Source: DATDVC01 sp964601125 (GTDB taxonomy: Bacteria; Patescibacteriota; Minisyncoccia; Phycocordibacterales; WO2-35-19). Taken from it: DNA of 41,834 bases. Shown here in pieces: positions 1-6,729 of the stretch (its first letter is position 1; every line of letters begins with the position of its first letter). Position numbers and translations under genes: made by a program. The notes beneath the pieces were generated by a model. That model had not been told where the DNA came from. It saw nothing but the letters and a program-made list of their open reading frames with translations, and ran no database searches. The stretch covers positions 1-41,834 of the forward strand of contig CAZRKB010000005.1 in NCBI GenBank assembly GCA_964601125.1. Reading direction: 5' to 3'.

Positions 1-72
1 CGCCCGTAGCTCAGTCGGTAGAGCAGCTCCCTTTTAAGGAGATGGTCGTAGGTTCGATTCCTACCGGGCGGA
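1..72 (+). tRNA. tRNA-Lys (anticodon TTT), first base outside window
   Basis: A cloverleaf can be folded: acceptor strand CGCCCG pairs with CGGGCG, D arm GCTC/GAGC, anticodon loop CTTTTAA with anticodon TTT, T arm GTAGG-TTCGATT-CCTAC. The 3' acceptor strand CGGGCGG has one more base than the visible 5' strand, so nucleotide 1 of the tRNA lies just left of the window. Base 72 (A) is the discriminator and no CCA is encoded, so CCA must be added after transcription. Confidence 0.95.
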
Positions 73-118
73 CAAGCGTTAATAAAATTCAAACTGCTTT
101 GAATTTTTAGCTTGTCCG
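69..118. repeat. long hairpin overlapping the tRNA-Lys 3' end
   Basis: Arms CGGACAAGC (69-77) and GCTTGTCCG (110-118) enclose a second arm pair AAAATTCAAA/TTTGAATTTT (84-93, 98-107) with a CTGC loop. The outer arm begins inside the tRNA acceptor stem, so the hairpin and the tRNA fold compete. It could act as a terminator or processing signal; no clear U-tract follows. Confidence 0.6.
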
Positions 119-222
119 AGGCGTAGCGATGTTTTTGTTTGAATCCGAGCAAAGCGAGGATGAAAGGCAAAAACCGCGAGCCGGGGTCGCAAGATTTTTC
201 CGTCAGGAAAAATACTTGTGAC
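119..222. repeat. non-coding stretch with repeat-like modules and a stem-loop
   Basis: No gene is seen between the tRNA and position 254. The stretch holds two similar modules (CCGAGGCGTAGCGATG near 115-131 and CCGAGCAAAGCGAGGATG near 147-164) and a hairpin at 186-222 made of GTCGCAAG/CTTGTGAC outer arms, ATTTTTCC/GGAAAAAT inner arms and a GTCA loop. It looks like decayed dispersed-repeat sequence; function unknown. Confidence 0.45.
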
Positions 223-253
223 GACAAGATTGCAAAATAATGAAATAAAAATC

Positions 254-589
254 ATGGAAGGAATTAATAATAGAGAAAATTTTGAAAGTTTTAAAAATAG
301 AATCGCTGAAACCTTCCAAAAAGAAGGACTTTCAGAAAATTTGAAATCGGAAATTGAAATATGGAAAAAAAGAAAGTATGAAGAAACAGATACCCCTAGC
401 GGAACGATAGAGCAAAGAGTAAATTTTCAAATTGAGCACGCTGATCTGCTCATAGCCACTGAACAGTATGATTGGGCATGGGAAATTTTGGATGAGGCTG
501 CTTGGTTGGCACACAACGCTGGTTTGGATAAATTAAACCAGGAAATAAAAAATTTCATGCGTGATCATTGGAATTGGGAGAAGGAATAA
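254..589 (+). CDS. hypothetical protein, small, helical, acidic
   Basis: A 111-residue protein that I do not recognise. It is rich in Glu, Lys, Asn and Trp, has no signal peptide or membrane segment, and looks all-helical; the C-terminal half (EQYDWAWEILDEAAWLAHNAG) resembles a single helical-repeat pair such as a TPR, which is inference only. The open frame extends upstream to a GTG at 218, but that start would lie inside the hairpin at 186-222, so the ATG at 254 is preferred. No Shine-Dalgarno sequence is visible. It stands alone between a tRNA and a convergent DoxX-like gene. Its codon use is AT-rich like that of the housekeeping genes, which supports it as real. Confidence 0.6.
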   Translation: MEGINNRENFESFKNRIAETFQKEGLSENLKSEIEIWKKRKYEETDTPSGTIEQRVNFQIEHADLLIATEQYDWAWEILDEAAWLAHNAGLDKLNQEIKNFMRDHWNWEKE

Positions 590-602
590 TCGGAGAATAG
601 TC

Positions 603-1025
603 TTAAAGAGGCAGATCTATAGCAAATGCGCCTGCGCCGGAGAATAATAGAGAGAGGAGGATGGAGAGAACTAACAAATAGAAAACAAAATTTCTTTTTA
701 TAATGGCGGAGTCTTTGTATTCTACATAGCACTCGGCAAATGTCAGAAGAGCCAGAACCAAAGCTGCGATTTGGGTATAAAAGCCCAAGACAAGCATGAT
801 GCCACTGGCAAGCTCTATTGCTCCCAGTATTTTAACGGCGATTTGAGGGGAGGGGATATTTAAAGTTTTTAAGGATATTTCCCAGCTTCTTTTTTCATTT
901 CTGAAAGACAGTGCCCCCAGGTTTATGAAGACAAACCCAACAACAATCCGTATAAAAAACGGGGCCAAAAGAGAATAAACCAAAAAGTCTGGAAATGGGT
1001 TCATTACTGGCGGTAGATTAAACAT
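603..1025 (-). CDS. DoxX-like integral membrane protein
   Basis: About 140 residues with four hydrophobic helices: IRIVVGFVFINLGALSF, a middle helical pair around KILGAIELASGIMLVLGFYT and IAALVLALLTFAECYVE, and a final helix YLLVLSILLSLLFSGAGAFA. This order and the GAIELASGIMLVLGFYTQIAA segment are typical of the DoxX family, small membrane proteins of poorly known role, some linked to quinone or redox stress functions. The start at 1025 (MFNLPP) was chosen because an extended -10 TGCTATACT ends six bases before it, the leaderless pattern seen all over the window. A later ATG at 1004 (MNPFPDF) is the alternative. It is divergent from the TrmH-like gene, with which it shares its promoter. Confidence 0.75.
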   Translation of the reverse strand: MFNLPPVMNPFPDFLVYSLLAPFFIRIVVGFVFINLGALSFRNEKRSWEISLKTLNIPSPQIAVKILGAIELASGIMLVLGFYTQIAALVLALLTFAECYVEYKDSAIIKRNFVFYLLVLSILLSLLFSGAGAFAIDLPL

Positions 1026-1030
1026 AAGGG

Positions 1031-1040
1031 TAGTATAGCA
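1031..1040. promoter_or_regulatory. shared divergent -10 element for DoxX and TrmH genes
   Basis: The bases TAGTATA form a two-way -10 box. Read on the minus strand it is TGCTATACT (extended -10) six bases before the ATG at 1025; on the plus strand it is TAGTAT seven bases before the ATG at 1044. Only 18 bases separate the two start codons, so both mRNAs should be leaderless. Confidence 0.6.
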
Positions 1041-1043
1041 GTT

Positions 1044-1559
1044 ATGGACCAAAACATAAACATTGTAGTAATCCTAAACAACATAAGGAGCTCCGAAAAC
1101 GTCGGCTCCATTTTTCGCACCTCTGATGCAGCCCTGGTCTCAAAAATATTTTTATGTGGGTACACACCGACTCCTTTAGACAGGTTTGGTAGGGAAAATA
1201 AAAAACTTTCAAAAGCGGCTTTGGGTGCGGAGAAGTATGTGAAGTGGGAGAAGGTTGAAGATCTAAAAACTGCAACCTCAAATCTCAAATCTGAAAATTT
1301 TAAAATTGTCGCGGTGGAACAAAGTAAAAACTCGATTGATTACCGCATTTTAAAAACCAAGATTCAAGATTCTAGATCCGAGTGTCTGGTTTTAGTTTTT
1401 GGAAATGAGGTTGATGGTCTCTCTGAAGAGGATATAAAGTTGTGTGATCTTGCTGTTGAAATTCCCATGCTCGGGCACAAAGAATCACTAAACGTCTCTG
1501 TAGCCGCTGGTATTATACTTTTTGAGTTTGTTCCTAGTATTCAATCGAGTCGACGATGA
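1044..1559 (+). CDS. TrmH/SpoU-family RNA 2'-O-methyltransferase
   Basis: A 171-residue SPOUT-fold methyltransferase, about the size of the catalytic domain alone (TrmL/TrmH-like). The three family motifs are present: motif 1 NIRSSENVGSIFRTSDA (residues 13-29, with the conserved N and R), motif 2 LVFGNEVDGLS (117-127) and motif 3 IPMLGHKESLNVSVAAGI (140-157), which build the trefoil-knot S-adenosylmethionine site. It should methylate a ribose 2'-OH in tRNA or rRNA; the exact target cannot be told. No N-terminal RNA-binding extension is present. The gene end overlaps the convergent secreted-protein gene by 26 bases. Confidence 0.88.
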   Translation: MDQNINIVVILNNIRSSENVGSIFRTSDAALVSKIFLCGYTPTPLDRFGRENKKLSKAALGAEKYVKWEKVEDLKTATSNLKSENFKIVAVEQSKNSIDYRILKTKIQDSRSECLVLVFGNEVDGLSEEDIKLCDLAVEIPMLGHKESLNVSVAAGIILFEFVPSIQSSRR

Positions 1560-2439
1560 GGCCGCTTCGATCGTAAAGGGTTATTTTTTCGTGTTCCTTG
1601 CGCCAAAGGTGAGAGAAGGTGTTTAGGAAAAGGCGGTACTCGTTTCCGGGGAAATTGGTATCACTGTAATGTCTGGCTACGCAAGTGTTGTAGTTTATTT
1701 GTTCACGCATGTATGTTTTGCAAGAAGAAGACACCGTGTCAGGCAAATCTCTTATAAAAGAAGAGCCTACAGTGCGGCAACGTGGCAAACTTTCTATTAT
1801 ATCCAAACACTCGTCTTGTCTGTCGTATATCGATGAAAACTTTGGCAAATTTTCATCTTCTGGGTGTGGACACTCCAAACTAAGTCCGGGGTAAAAAGTT
1901 CTGTTTTCTTCAAAAAAACCAGTGCACTTGTTTGTTCTAAAAGAAATACCTATGGGGGAGAAGCCGGTGGTTATGATGACCCTATCTCCTTGTCGCAGTA
2001 CGACATCGCTCTCAGTGCGGGTAAATGGGAATGGAAGTAGTGCCGCTTTTCCTAAAATCGCGTAATTGCCGGTGATCGAGCTTTTAAAAAACCAGCCGGT
2101 AATGTTCACGCTCTCCTCGGGTTTAAGGTTTGTGTAAAGGTAGAAGTATTGATTGTTTGGATCAGGGCTACTTTGACCTATCAGATCAGACATATAAACC
2201 TTTTCGTAAAAAGGCGATCTGTTGCGATTCTCAATGTTTTCTTCTACTGATTCAGCTAGTTTTTTTACCTCTCTCTCAATATCTTTTACGTCTCGCGATA
2301 CTTCTTGATTGCCATTTTGATTGATCGCAGAAGATCCCGTGTTGTTTTGAGAAGGATTATTTTTTACATCCTTAAGTGGAGCATAGGCTAGCCCAAGGAT
2401 GACAAATAGTATTAAAAGTATTGGAACAGGGGAGTTCAT
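1534..2439 (-). CDS. secreted/anchored protein, lamin-tail-like
   Basis: 301 residues. An N-terminal hydrophobic segment (PVPILLILFVILGLAYA, residues 4-20) is a signal peptide or anchor, followed by a polar linker and a short predicted coiled coil (DIEREVKKLAESVEENIE). The remainder has the flow of a lamin-tail-type beta domain: VNITGWFFKSS, LRQGDRVIITTGFSPIG, and a closing KITLYDRSGLIVDSIEY like the end of LTD repeats. Between them lies a Cys-rich part (C's in NKCTGFFEENR, LECPHP, DECLDIIESLPRC, SSSCKTY, YNTCVARH), probably disulphide-bonded outside the cell. Its start codon overlaps the mutM stop as ATGA (2436-2439), so it is translationally coupled to mutM. Confidence 0.65.
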   Translation of the reverse strand: MNSPVPILLILFVILGLAYAPLKDVKNNPSQNNTGSSAINQNGNQEVSRDVKDIEREVKKLAESVEENIENRNRSPFYEKVYMSDLIGQSSPDPNNQYFYLYTNLKPEESVNITGWFFKSSITGNYAILGKAALLPFPFTRTESDVVLRQGDRVIITTGFSPIGISFRTNKCTGFFEENRTFYPGLSLECPHPEDENLPKFSSIYDRQDECLDIIESLPRCRTVGSSFIRDLPDTVSSSCKTYMREQINYNTCVARHYSDTNFPGNEYRLFLNTFSHLWRKEHEKITLYDRSGLIVDSIEY

Positions 2440-3344
2440 TTATATATTTTTTGGTGCGCAGGGCAAAAATGAGAACTTCTGCCCCTCACCACCATCCTCC
2501 CTATTATACCTCTGCAACCTTTTTTCTCACACTTCTCATTTTTGCGCCCGTACACTTTGTGGAATTTTTGGAACCCTCCTTTTTCGCCCAAGGGATTTCG
2601 GTAGTCAGATTTGGAGTCCCCACCTTTCTTTATAGAAAAGCGCAGTATTTTTTTCATAACTTTAAAAATTTCTCCCAGTTTTTGTTCCGGTATTTTAGAA
2701 GCAGGGACAAGGGGGTTAACCGCTGTCTCCCAAAGAATTTCATCCGAATAAATATTTCCTACGCCCGCGATCGTTTCTTGATCCATCAGGGCTGATTTGA
2801 TCGGCCACTCTTTCTTACCTTTAATTTTTTCTTTAAATTCTCTTAGAGTTATATCTAAAGCATCAGTGCCCAAATATTTTAATCCTTCATGGTTTTTTAA
2901 ATCACTGGTTTTTGCTATGCACACAGAGGCGAATTTTCGCATATCAGAAAGTACCAGAGTTTTTCCGTCTGAAAGGGAAGCTGAAAAATGAATGTATTGG
3001 TTGTAGGGGTCTTGCAAAGGACCTTTTTCTAGGGGTACCCAAGCTCCAGAATTCGTTACGTATCTCCCAACCATCAAGTGCCCGGTCATTTTCATATGCA
3101 CAATTATTGAATACTTGGTATTCAAATCAACAATTACATTTTTGCCAATCCTTCTTACGTCTGTGATCTTACTGCCAATCGTTAATTTTCTAAAATTTTC
3201 GTAATACTTTTCATTTTTTAAATTATTCCTGTGTCCATGGGCTGTATCAATATGAAAATCAGACCAGACGTCAGTGATGGTTTTGTTCACGATCATTTTT
3301 TTGAGTCCAGTTGCAGTTGTGTGTACCTCTGGCAGTTCAGGCAT
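2436..3344 (-). CDS. mutM: formamidopyrimidine-DNA glycosylase (Fpg/MutM)
   Basis: 302 residues starting MPELPEV, where Pro2 (after Met removal) is the catalytic nucleophile and Glu3 the general acid for excision of oxidised purines such as 8-oxoguanine, with beta/delta lyase activity. RRIGKNVIVDL carries the conserved Lys68. The helix-two-turn-helix follows (ALMDQETIAGVGNIYSDE, with the catalytic-site Asn). The C-terminal zinc finger is unusual: ligands appear as C272-X4-C277-X16-C294-X2-H297 instead of the usual C-X2-C-X16-C-X2-C, so the last ligand is His. It lies 15 bases downstream of murE and is coupled to the next gene. Confidence 0.95.
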   Translation of the reverse strand: MPELPEVHTTATGLKKMIVNKTITDVWSDFHIDTAHGHRNNLKNEKYYENFRKLTIGSKITDVRRIGKNVIVDLNTKYSIIVHMKMTGHLMVGRYVTNSGAWVPLEKGPLQDPYNQYIHFSASLSDGKTLVLSDMRKFASVCIAKTSDLKNHEGLKYLGTDALDITLREFKEKIKGKKEWPIKSALMDQETIAGVGNIYSDEILWETAVNPLVPASKIPEQKLGEIFKVMKKILRFSIKKGGDSKSDYRNPLGEKGGFQKFHKVYGRKNEKCEKKGCRGIIGRMVVRGRSSHFCPAHQKIYK

Positions 3345-3359
3345 GAATTTATCTAAAAT

Positions 3360-4754
3360 CTATTTATCTAAAATCTTCCTAAGTTCTTCTCGAGCTACAG
3401 TCGCGTCGTCCCATGGGGTTCTTTTGCCGTTCGCCTCCATGATGTATGGGTCGGTGCCTTTACCAGTAATGAGTACAGCTATGGCTGACTCATTACTGGT
3501 ATCCTGAGCTTGCTCGCCCCGCTGAAGCTTCTGCGAAGCGGGTCGAAGGGTTACGGCTTGTTTCAAAGCAAAAGAAATCGCGGCTCGCCTGTCCATAATT
3601 ATTTCCACCGGTTTTTTCTCGATGCCTTCTTTCATCATTTCTACTATGGTGCGCGGATCTTCGTCATAAGGATCCTCGTTGGTCAGTATTATTTGATCGC
3701 AATATTTTTCTGCAATTGCTCCCATCGCTCTTCTTTTCCATTTATCTCTGCCACCACCAGTATTACCCAAAACGCAAATTTTTTTATAACCCGCGTAAGC
3801 TTTATAGGCTGCCTCTAAAGACTCCGGTGTGTGCGCATAATCGACAACTACATCAAACGGAGCACCAGCTTCGTTCACTTTTTCCATCCTGCCTCTGATA
3901 AGGTCAATTTTTTCTAAAGCTTGTTTTATTGCTTCGTCTGGGATTTTCAAAAATCTTGCCAAGGCGATAGCGCCCAACATATTTGAGACATTGAAAAGTC
4001 CTGGTAGCTTGCTATGTATCACCACTTTGCCTATCTGAAAAGATGATCCGTTTGCACTGGTTTTTACGCCAGCCGCATCACTCAAAGAGTAGGGGATTTT
4101 ATTTTTGATATTGAGAGCCAAAAACTTTTCCGACTCTATGTCATCACCATTGGCTATNNNNNNNNNNNNNNNNNNNNNNNNNNNNNNNNNNNNNNNNNNN
4201 NNNNNNNNNNNNNNNNNNNNNNNNNNNNNNNNNNNNNNNNNNNNNNNNNNNNNNNNNTCCAATTCTCTTGCGATTGAAAGTTTTGCCTCGAGATATTTTT
4301 GGTAAGACCCATGAGACTCGATGTGCTCGGGTGCTAAGTTTGTGAATATAAGCGCATCGAGGTATAGGAACTTATGACGAAATTGTTTTGCGCCTTCGCT
4401 GGTAGTTTCTATTACCGCAAACTGGCAACCGCCATCCACCGCTTCCCGCAGAAATTTTTGGATAAAAAATCTCCCCGGCATAGACATCTTAAAAAGATTC
4501 CTTTTTTGTTTATCCGCTATTTTAAATCTTATGGTGTTGAGTACCGCAGTTTTAAAGCCTGCTTCTTCTAAAATGGCGTTTACCAATTCGACCGTCGTAC
4601 TCTTGCCTTTAGTTCCAGTAACTCCGATAACCACCAACTTTTTGCCTGGGAATCTGTAAATGATAGCTCCCAGTAAAACCAACCCGAAGTGGTAAGCAGG
4701 TTGGAAAAATTCGAATAAGGGCTTTGGGATGAATTTTTTTATGTATGAAAGCAT
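3360..4754 (-). CDS. murE: MurE-like Mur ligase (UDP-MurNAc-tripeptide synthetase)
   Basis: A Mur ligase of about 464 codons including a 100-N gap. The ATP-binding loop VIGVTGTKGKSTT is at residues 42-54, the central domain has FTNLAPEHIESHGSYQKYLEAK, and the C-terminal ligase domain has RMEKV, VVDYAHTPESLEAA, and NTGGGRDKWKR. It would add the third amino acid to UDP-MurNAc-dipeptide in peptidoglycan synthesis. The N-terminal UDP-binding domain of ordinary MurE (about 90 residues) is missing and replaced by a short hydrophobic segment (AYHFGLVLLGAIIY), so membrane association is possible. A palindromic insertion adds roughly 20 residues (TLRPASQKLQRGEQAQDTSN) just before the conserved LITGKGTDPY. 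It lies between ruvA and mutM in one minus-strand run. Confidence 0.85.
   Translation of the reverse strand: MLSYIKKFIPKPLFEFFQPAYHFGLVLLGAIIYRFPGKKLVVIGVTGTKGKSTTVELVNAILEEAGFKTAVLNTIRFKIADKQKRNLFKMSMPGRFFIQKFLREAVDGGCQFAVIETTSEGAKQFRHKFLYLDALIFTNLAPEHIESHGSYQKYLEAKLSIARELXXXXXXXXXXXXXXXXXXXXXXXXXXXXXXXXXXIANGDDIESEKFLALNIKNKIPYSLSDAAGVKTSANGSSFQIGKVVIHSKLPGLFNVSNMLGAIALARFLKIPDEAIKQALEKIDLIRGRMEKVNEAGAPFDVVVDYAHTPESLEAAYKAYAGYKKICVLGNTGGGRDKWKRRAMGAIAEKYCDQIILTNEDPYDEDPRTIVEMMKEGIEKKPVEIIMDRRAAISFALKQAVTLRPASQKLQRGEQAQDTSNESAIAVLITGKGTDPYIMEANGKRTPWDDATVAREELRKILDK
3462..3550. repeat. palindromic element inside murE
   Basis: Two nested palindromes lie in the coding region. ACCAGTAATGAGT (462-474 of this kb) and ACTCATTACTGGT (488-500) are perfect 13-bp arms that continue into CAGC/GCTG around a TATG loop. 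Next to them CCCGCT (3518-3523) pairs with AGCGGG (3537-3542) around GAAGCTTC. On the coding strand this second part reads CGCTTCGCAGAAGCTTCAGC then GGGGCGAGCAAG, close to the element in the RluA gene. The frame stays open through it. Confidence 0.75.
4158..4257. other. assembly gap (100 N) within murE
   Basis: Exactly 100 N, a conventional scaffold gap of unknown true size. Flanks do not repeat each other. The murE frame is open on both sides and the missing part corresponds to about 30-34 residues of the central Mur ligase domain, so the guessed size fits roughly. Confidence 0.99.
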
Positions 4755-4769
4755 GTTAAGTATTAATCA

Positions 4770-5336
4770 TTATTTACCTAAACTTTTAAGGGCGTATTTT
4801 ATTCTTTCGTTTGCCCCCTCTATTTCTTTTGGTAGCGAACGAATGACTTCCTGGATTTCTTTTTCTTTGTACCCCAATGATGATAAGGCGTCATAAACAT
4901 CCACGTCTTGGCTTGTTACTCTTTTGTTTTCGCTGCGCGCTACAAGCTTTCCGTTCAGCTCTACTACGATTCTCTCGGCTGTCTTTTTACCAATACCTGA
5001 AATTTTGGTTAGGGCCGAAGTGTCGCCACTCGCCACGGCTTCTTCTATCGCGCTAATACCGGCCACTCCGAGTATGGCAAGCGCCGATTTTGGACCAACA
5101 CCAGAAATCGTGAGAAGCAATTCAAAAACTCTGAGTTCTTCCTCAGTTTCAAAACCATACAGATCTATGGAAGATTCTCTTACGGCCGTATGTACCCAAA
5201 ACCTAGCTTCTCCTCCGACTCGTAGCTTTTCTAGGCAGTTTAATGTCGAATTGACGATAAAACCTATTCCGCCCGTGGTCAAAATTGCCTTGGTGGGCTT
5301 GAGATCAAAGACTTTTCCCTCTAAAAAACCAAACAT
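4770..5336 (-). CDS. ruvA: Holliday junction branch migration protein RuvA
   Basis: 188 residues, normal RuvA length. Domain I is an OB fold (MFGFLEGKVFDLKPTKAILTTGGIGFIVN), domain II holds the paired helix-hairpin-helix motifs LLTISGVGPKSALAILG and LTKISGIGKKTAERIVVEL that bind four-way junction DNA, and domain III (VYDALSSLGYKEKEIQEVIR) is the flexible C-terminal part that contacts the RuvB motor. It works in the cytoplasm with RuvB in recombination repair. It is the first gene of the minus-strand run ruvA-murE-mutM-secreted protein. A weak -10 (CATAAT) lies nine bases before its ATG. Confidence 0.96.
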   Translation of the reverse strand: MFGFLEGKVFDLKPTKAILTTGGIGFIVNSTLNCLEKLRVGGEARFWVHTAVRESSIDLYGFETEEELRVFELLLTISGVGPKSALAILGVAGISAIEEAVASGDTSALTKISGIGKKTAERIVVELNGKLVARSENKRVTSQDVDVYDALSSLGYKEKEIQEVIRSLPKEIEGANERIKYALKSLGK

Positions 5337-5472
5337 TGTAAAAGAATTATGAATTAAGAATCATGTATTATGGTAACAAAAAGTCCTAAATGGCACACCG
5401 TTGCATAAAATTCCGGTTTGTGTTACATTTCCCCAGTCTTTAATTTTGAGATTTGAGTTTTAAGTTTTTAAT

Positions 5473-5727
5473 ATGCCAATCACAGATTCAGCCAAAAAGG
5501 CCCTACGAGCTTCCAAAAGGAAGAAGCTTTTTAATTTGAAGCGTAAAGACGATATGCAGGGGGCAATCAAAGAATACAAAAAGCTACTTTCCTCTAAAAA
5601 AGCGGAAGATGCGGTAAAGTTCCTGCCAAAACTCCAAAAGGCGATAGACAAGGCGGCAAAGAGGGGGATAATCAAAAAAAACACAGCAGCTCGCAAAAAA
5701 TCTCGACTGATGAAAAAACTTACTTAA
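5473..5727 (+). CDS. rpsT: 30S ribosomal protein S20
   Basis: 84 residues, very basic and helical, starting MPITDSAKKALRASKRKK and ending AARKKSRLMKKLT, matching the bS20 pattern of an N-terminal Lys/Arg tail, a central helix pair and the conserved KAAKRGIIKKNTAARKKSRL segment. It binds 16S rRNA early in 30S assembly. It is monocistronic here, divergent from ruvA and overlapping the convergent HepT gene by 4 bases. No Shine-Dalgarno sequence is seen before the ATG. Confidence 0.95.
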   Translation: MPITDSAKKALRASKRKKLFNLKRKDDMQGAIKEYKKLLSSKKAEDAVKFLPKLQKAIDKAAKRGIIKKNTAARKKSRLMKKLT

Positions 5728-6146
5728 TTGGAAGTGAGATAATTTTTAATCGAACTAATATACTCCTCGTAAAGGGGGACGAACTGTTTTGCGGATTTAT
5801 AAAAGATAAAATTATCCTCATCAAAATCGTATTCATGCACCAAAATATTTCTGAGATTTGAGCTTTTTACGAAATCTTTTAGCAACTCCTCTTTTAATAT
5901 TTTTAAATCAGCCATTTGTCTGAAAGATTGCCTGTAGGTATCCGGAGTTTCTTCACCCACTTCGTTTATTATATGTGCGTTTATATCACTCGCTAACTCT
6001 ACGATCAATTGAAAATTTCTTTCTGCGGAGCGCACGTTAGTAAATGTGTTTTTAAATTCAGCAAAAGGTATCTCCAAAAGAGTTTTTAGTTCCGTGATCA
6101 AACCCCCCATCTGTTCTAATTTTTTTAAAATTAAGTCTTTAGACAT
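5724..6146 (-). CDS. hepT: HepT-like HEPN ribonuclease toxin
   Basis: 140 residues, all helical, with the HEPN RX4HXY catalytic motif as RNILVHEY (R99, H104, Y106). HepT proteins (DUF86) are metal-independent RNases; in the HepT/MntA system the Tyr of this motif is AMPylated by the partner nucleotidyltransferase, which blocks the toxin. Its gene overlaps the upstream nucleotidyltransferase gene by 8 bases, the standard order of this module. The identification rests on motif, size and partner together. An alternative role as an antiphage abortive-infection module is possible for the same proteins. Confidence 0.85.
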   Translation of the reverse strand: MSKDLILKKLEQMGGLITELKTLLEIPFAEFKNTFTNVRSAERNFQLIVELASDINAHIINEVGEETPDTYRQSFRQMADLKILKEELLKDFVKSSNLRNILVHEYDFDEDNFIFYKSAKQFVPLYEEYISSIKNYLTSN

Positions 6147-6489
6147 GGGTTTTAAGCATTACTTTTTCTCGGAAGCGTCTAAATTTTCGAGTATTTTCGT
6201 ATTCTTTGAGAGCCAGGACTTTAAATCTTATAAAATCGAAATTATCTCCAGAGATGAGCCTGCCTTTTTTGGCAACCTCAAATTTTAAAATGGGAGAAGC
6301 GGTACTTAAATCCACGAGATCAATCTTATCCTCATTTATATCAAATTTTTGAGCTATATGTTCCGACAGCTCAACTCTTTCGTCTAACGAAATTGGTTTT
6401 CCTGTAAAAACGCCAAAATCAAAATCAGAAGAGGAGGTGTTTCTGCCCGAAATTTGAGATCCGAAAGCGATAATCAGCGGATTTTCCAT
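6139..6489 (-). CDS. mntA: MntA-like nucleotidyltransferase antitoxin
   Basis: 116 residues of the minimal nucleotidyltransferase fold. The active-site motif GSX10DXD is intact (G10, S11, D22, D24: GSQISGRNTSSSDFDFG), and a later Asp in EDKIDLVDL supplies the third carboxylate. MntA enzymes transfer AMP from ATP to the Tyr of HepT and so neutralise it. It is first in a two-gene operon and overlaps hepT by 8 bases. An extended -10 TGTTATAAT ends six bases before its ATG, so the mRNA is probably leaderless. The pair sits convergent to rpsT and next to an assembly gap. Confidence 0.85.
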   Translation of the reverse strand: MENPLIIAFGSQISGRNTSSSDFDFGVFTGKPISLDERVELSEHIAQKFDINEDKIDLVDLSTASPILKFEVAKKGRLISGDNFDFIRFKVLALKEYENTRKFRRFREKVMLKTHV

Positions 6490-6495
6490 GCCTTT

Positions 6496-6504
6496 ATTAT
6501 AACA
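6496..6504 (-). promoter_or_regulatory. extended -10 of mntA-hepT
   Basis: TGTTATAAT on the minus strand, followed by AAAGGC and the mntA ATG at 6489; consensus -10 with TG extension and no room for a Shine-Dalgarno leader. Confidence 0.65.
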
Positions 6505-6712
6505 TGTGTAAAAAATCCAAACGTTCTTGCGTTTTTAAACAGCTTGTGCTATAATTANNNNNNNNNNNNNNNNNNNNNNNNNNNNNNNNNNNNNNNNNNN
6601 NNNNNNNNNNNNNNNNNNNNNNNNNNNNNNNNNNNNNNNNNNNNNNNNNNNNNNNNNCATGTGTAAAAAATCCAAACGTTCTTGCGTTTTTAAACAGCTT
6701 GTGCTATAATTA
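6503..6712. repeat. identical 55-bp copies flanking an N gap (assembly overlap)
   Basis: The 55 bases at 6503-6557 recur without change at 6658-6712, directly on both sides of the 100-N run. The copies start at CATGTGTAAA and end at GCTATAATTA. This is the pattern of two contigs sharing a k-mer end that the scaffolder placed apart rather than merged; a true tandem repeat is less likely. Confidence 0.85.
6558..6657. other. assembly gap (100 N), probably spurious
   Basis: Exactly 100 N between two identical 55-bp ends. If the ends are collapsed, the sequence runs straight from the mntA promoter to the promoter of the next gene with no missing bases. Confidence 0.9.
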
Positions 6713-6724
6713 AAGGTAGAGGAG
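6702..6724 (+). promoter_or_regulatory. extended -10 and strong Shine-Dalgarno of secreted gene
   Basis: TGCTATAAT (6702-6710) is followed by a short leader with GAGGAG at 6719-6724, five bases before the ATG at 6730. A real Shine-Dalgarno sequence is rare in this window, where most genes start leaderless. Confidence 0.7.
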
Positions 6725-6729
6725 ACCAT

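Noticed and set aside
1534..1559. Overlap of trmH-type and secreted-protein gene ends as a sign of an error
   Set aside because: Short convergent overlaps are normal in compact genomes and both C-termini look natural.
6503..6712. 55-bp direct repeat as an attachment site or insertion footprint
   Set aside because: It directly flanks a 100-N scaffold gap and fits a k-mer overlap; no mobile gene is seen.
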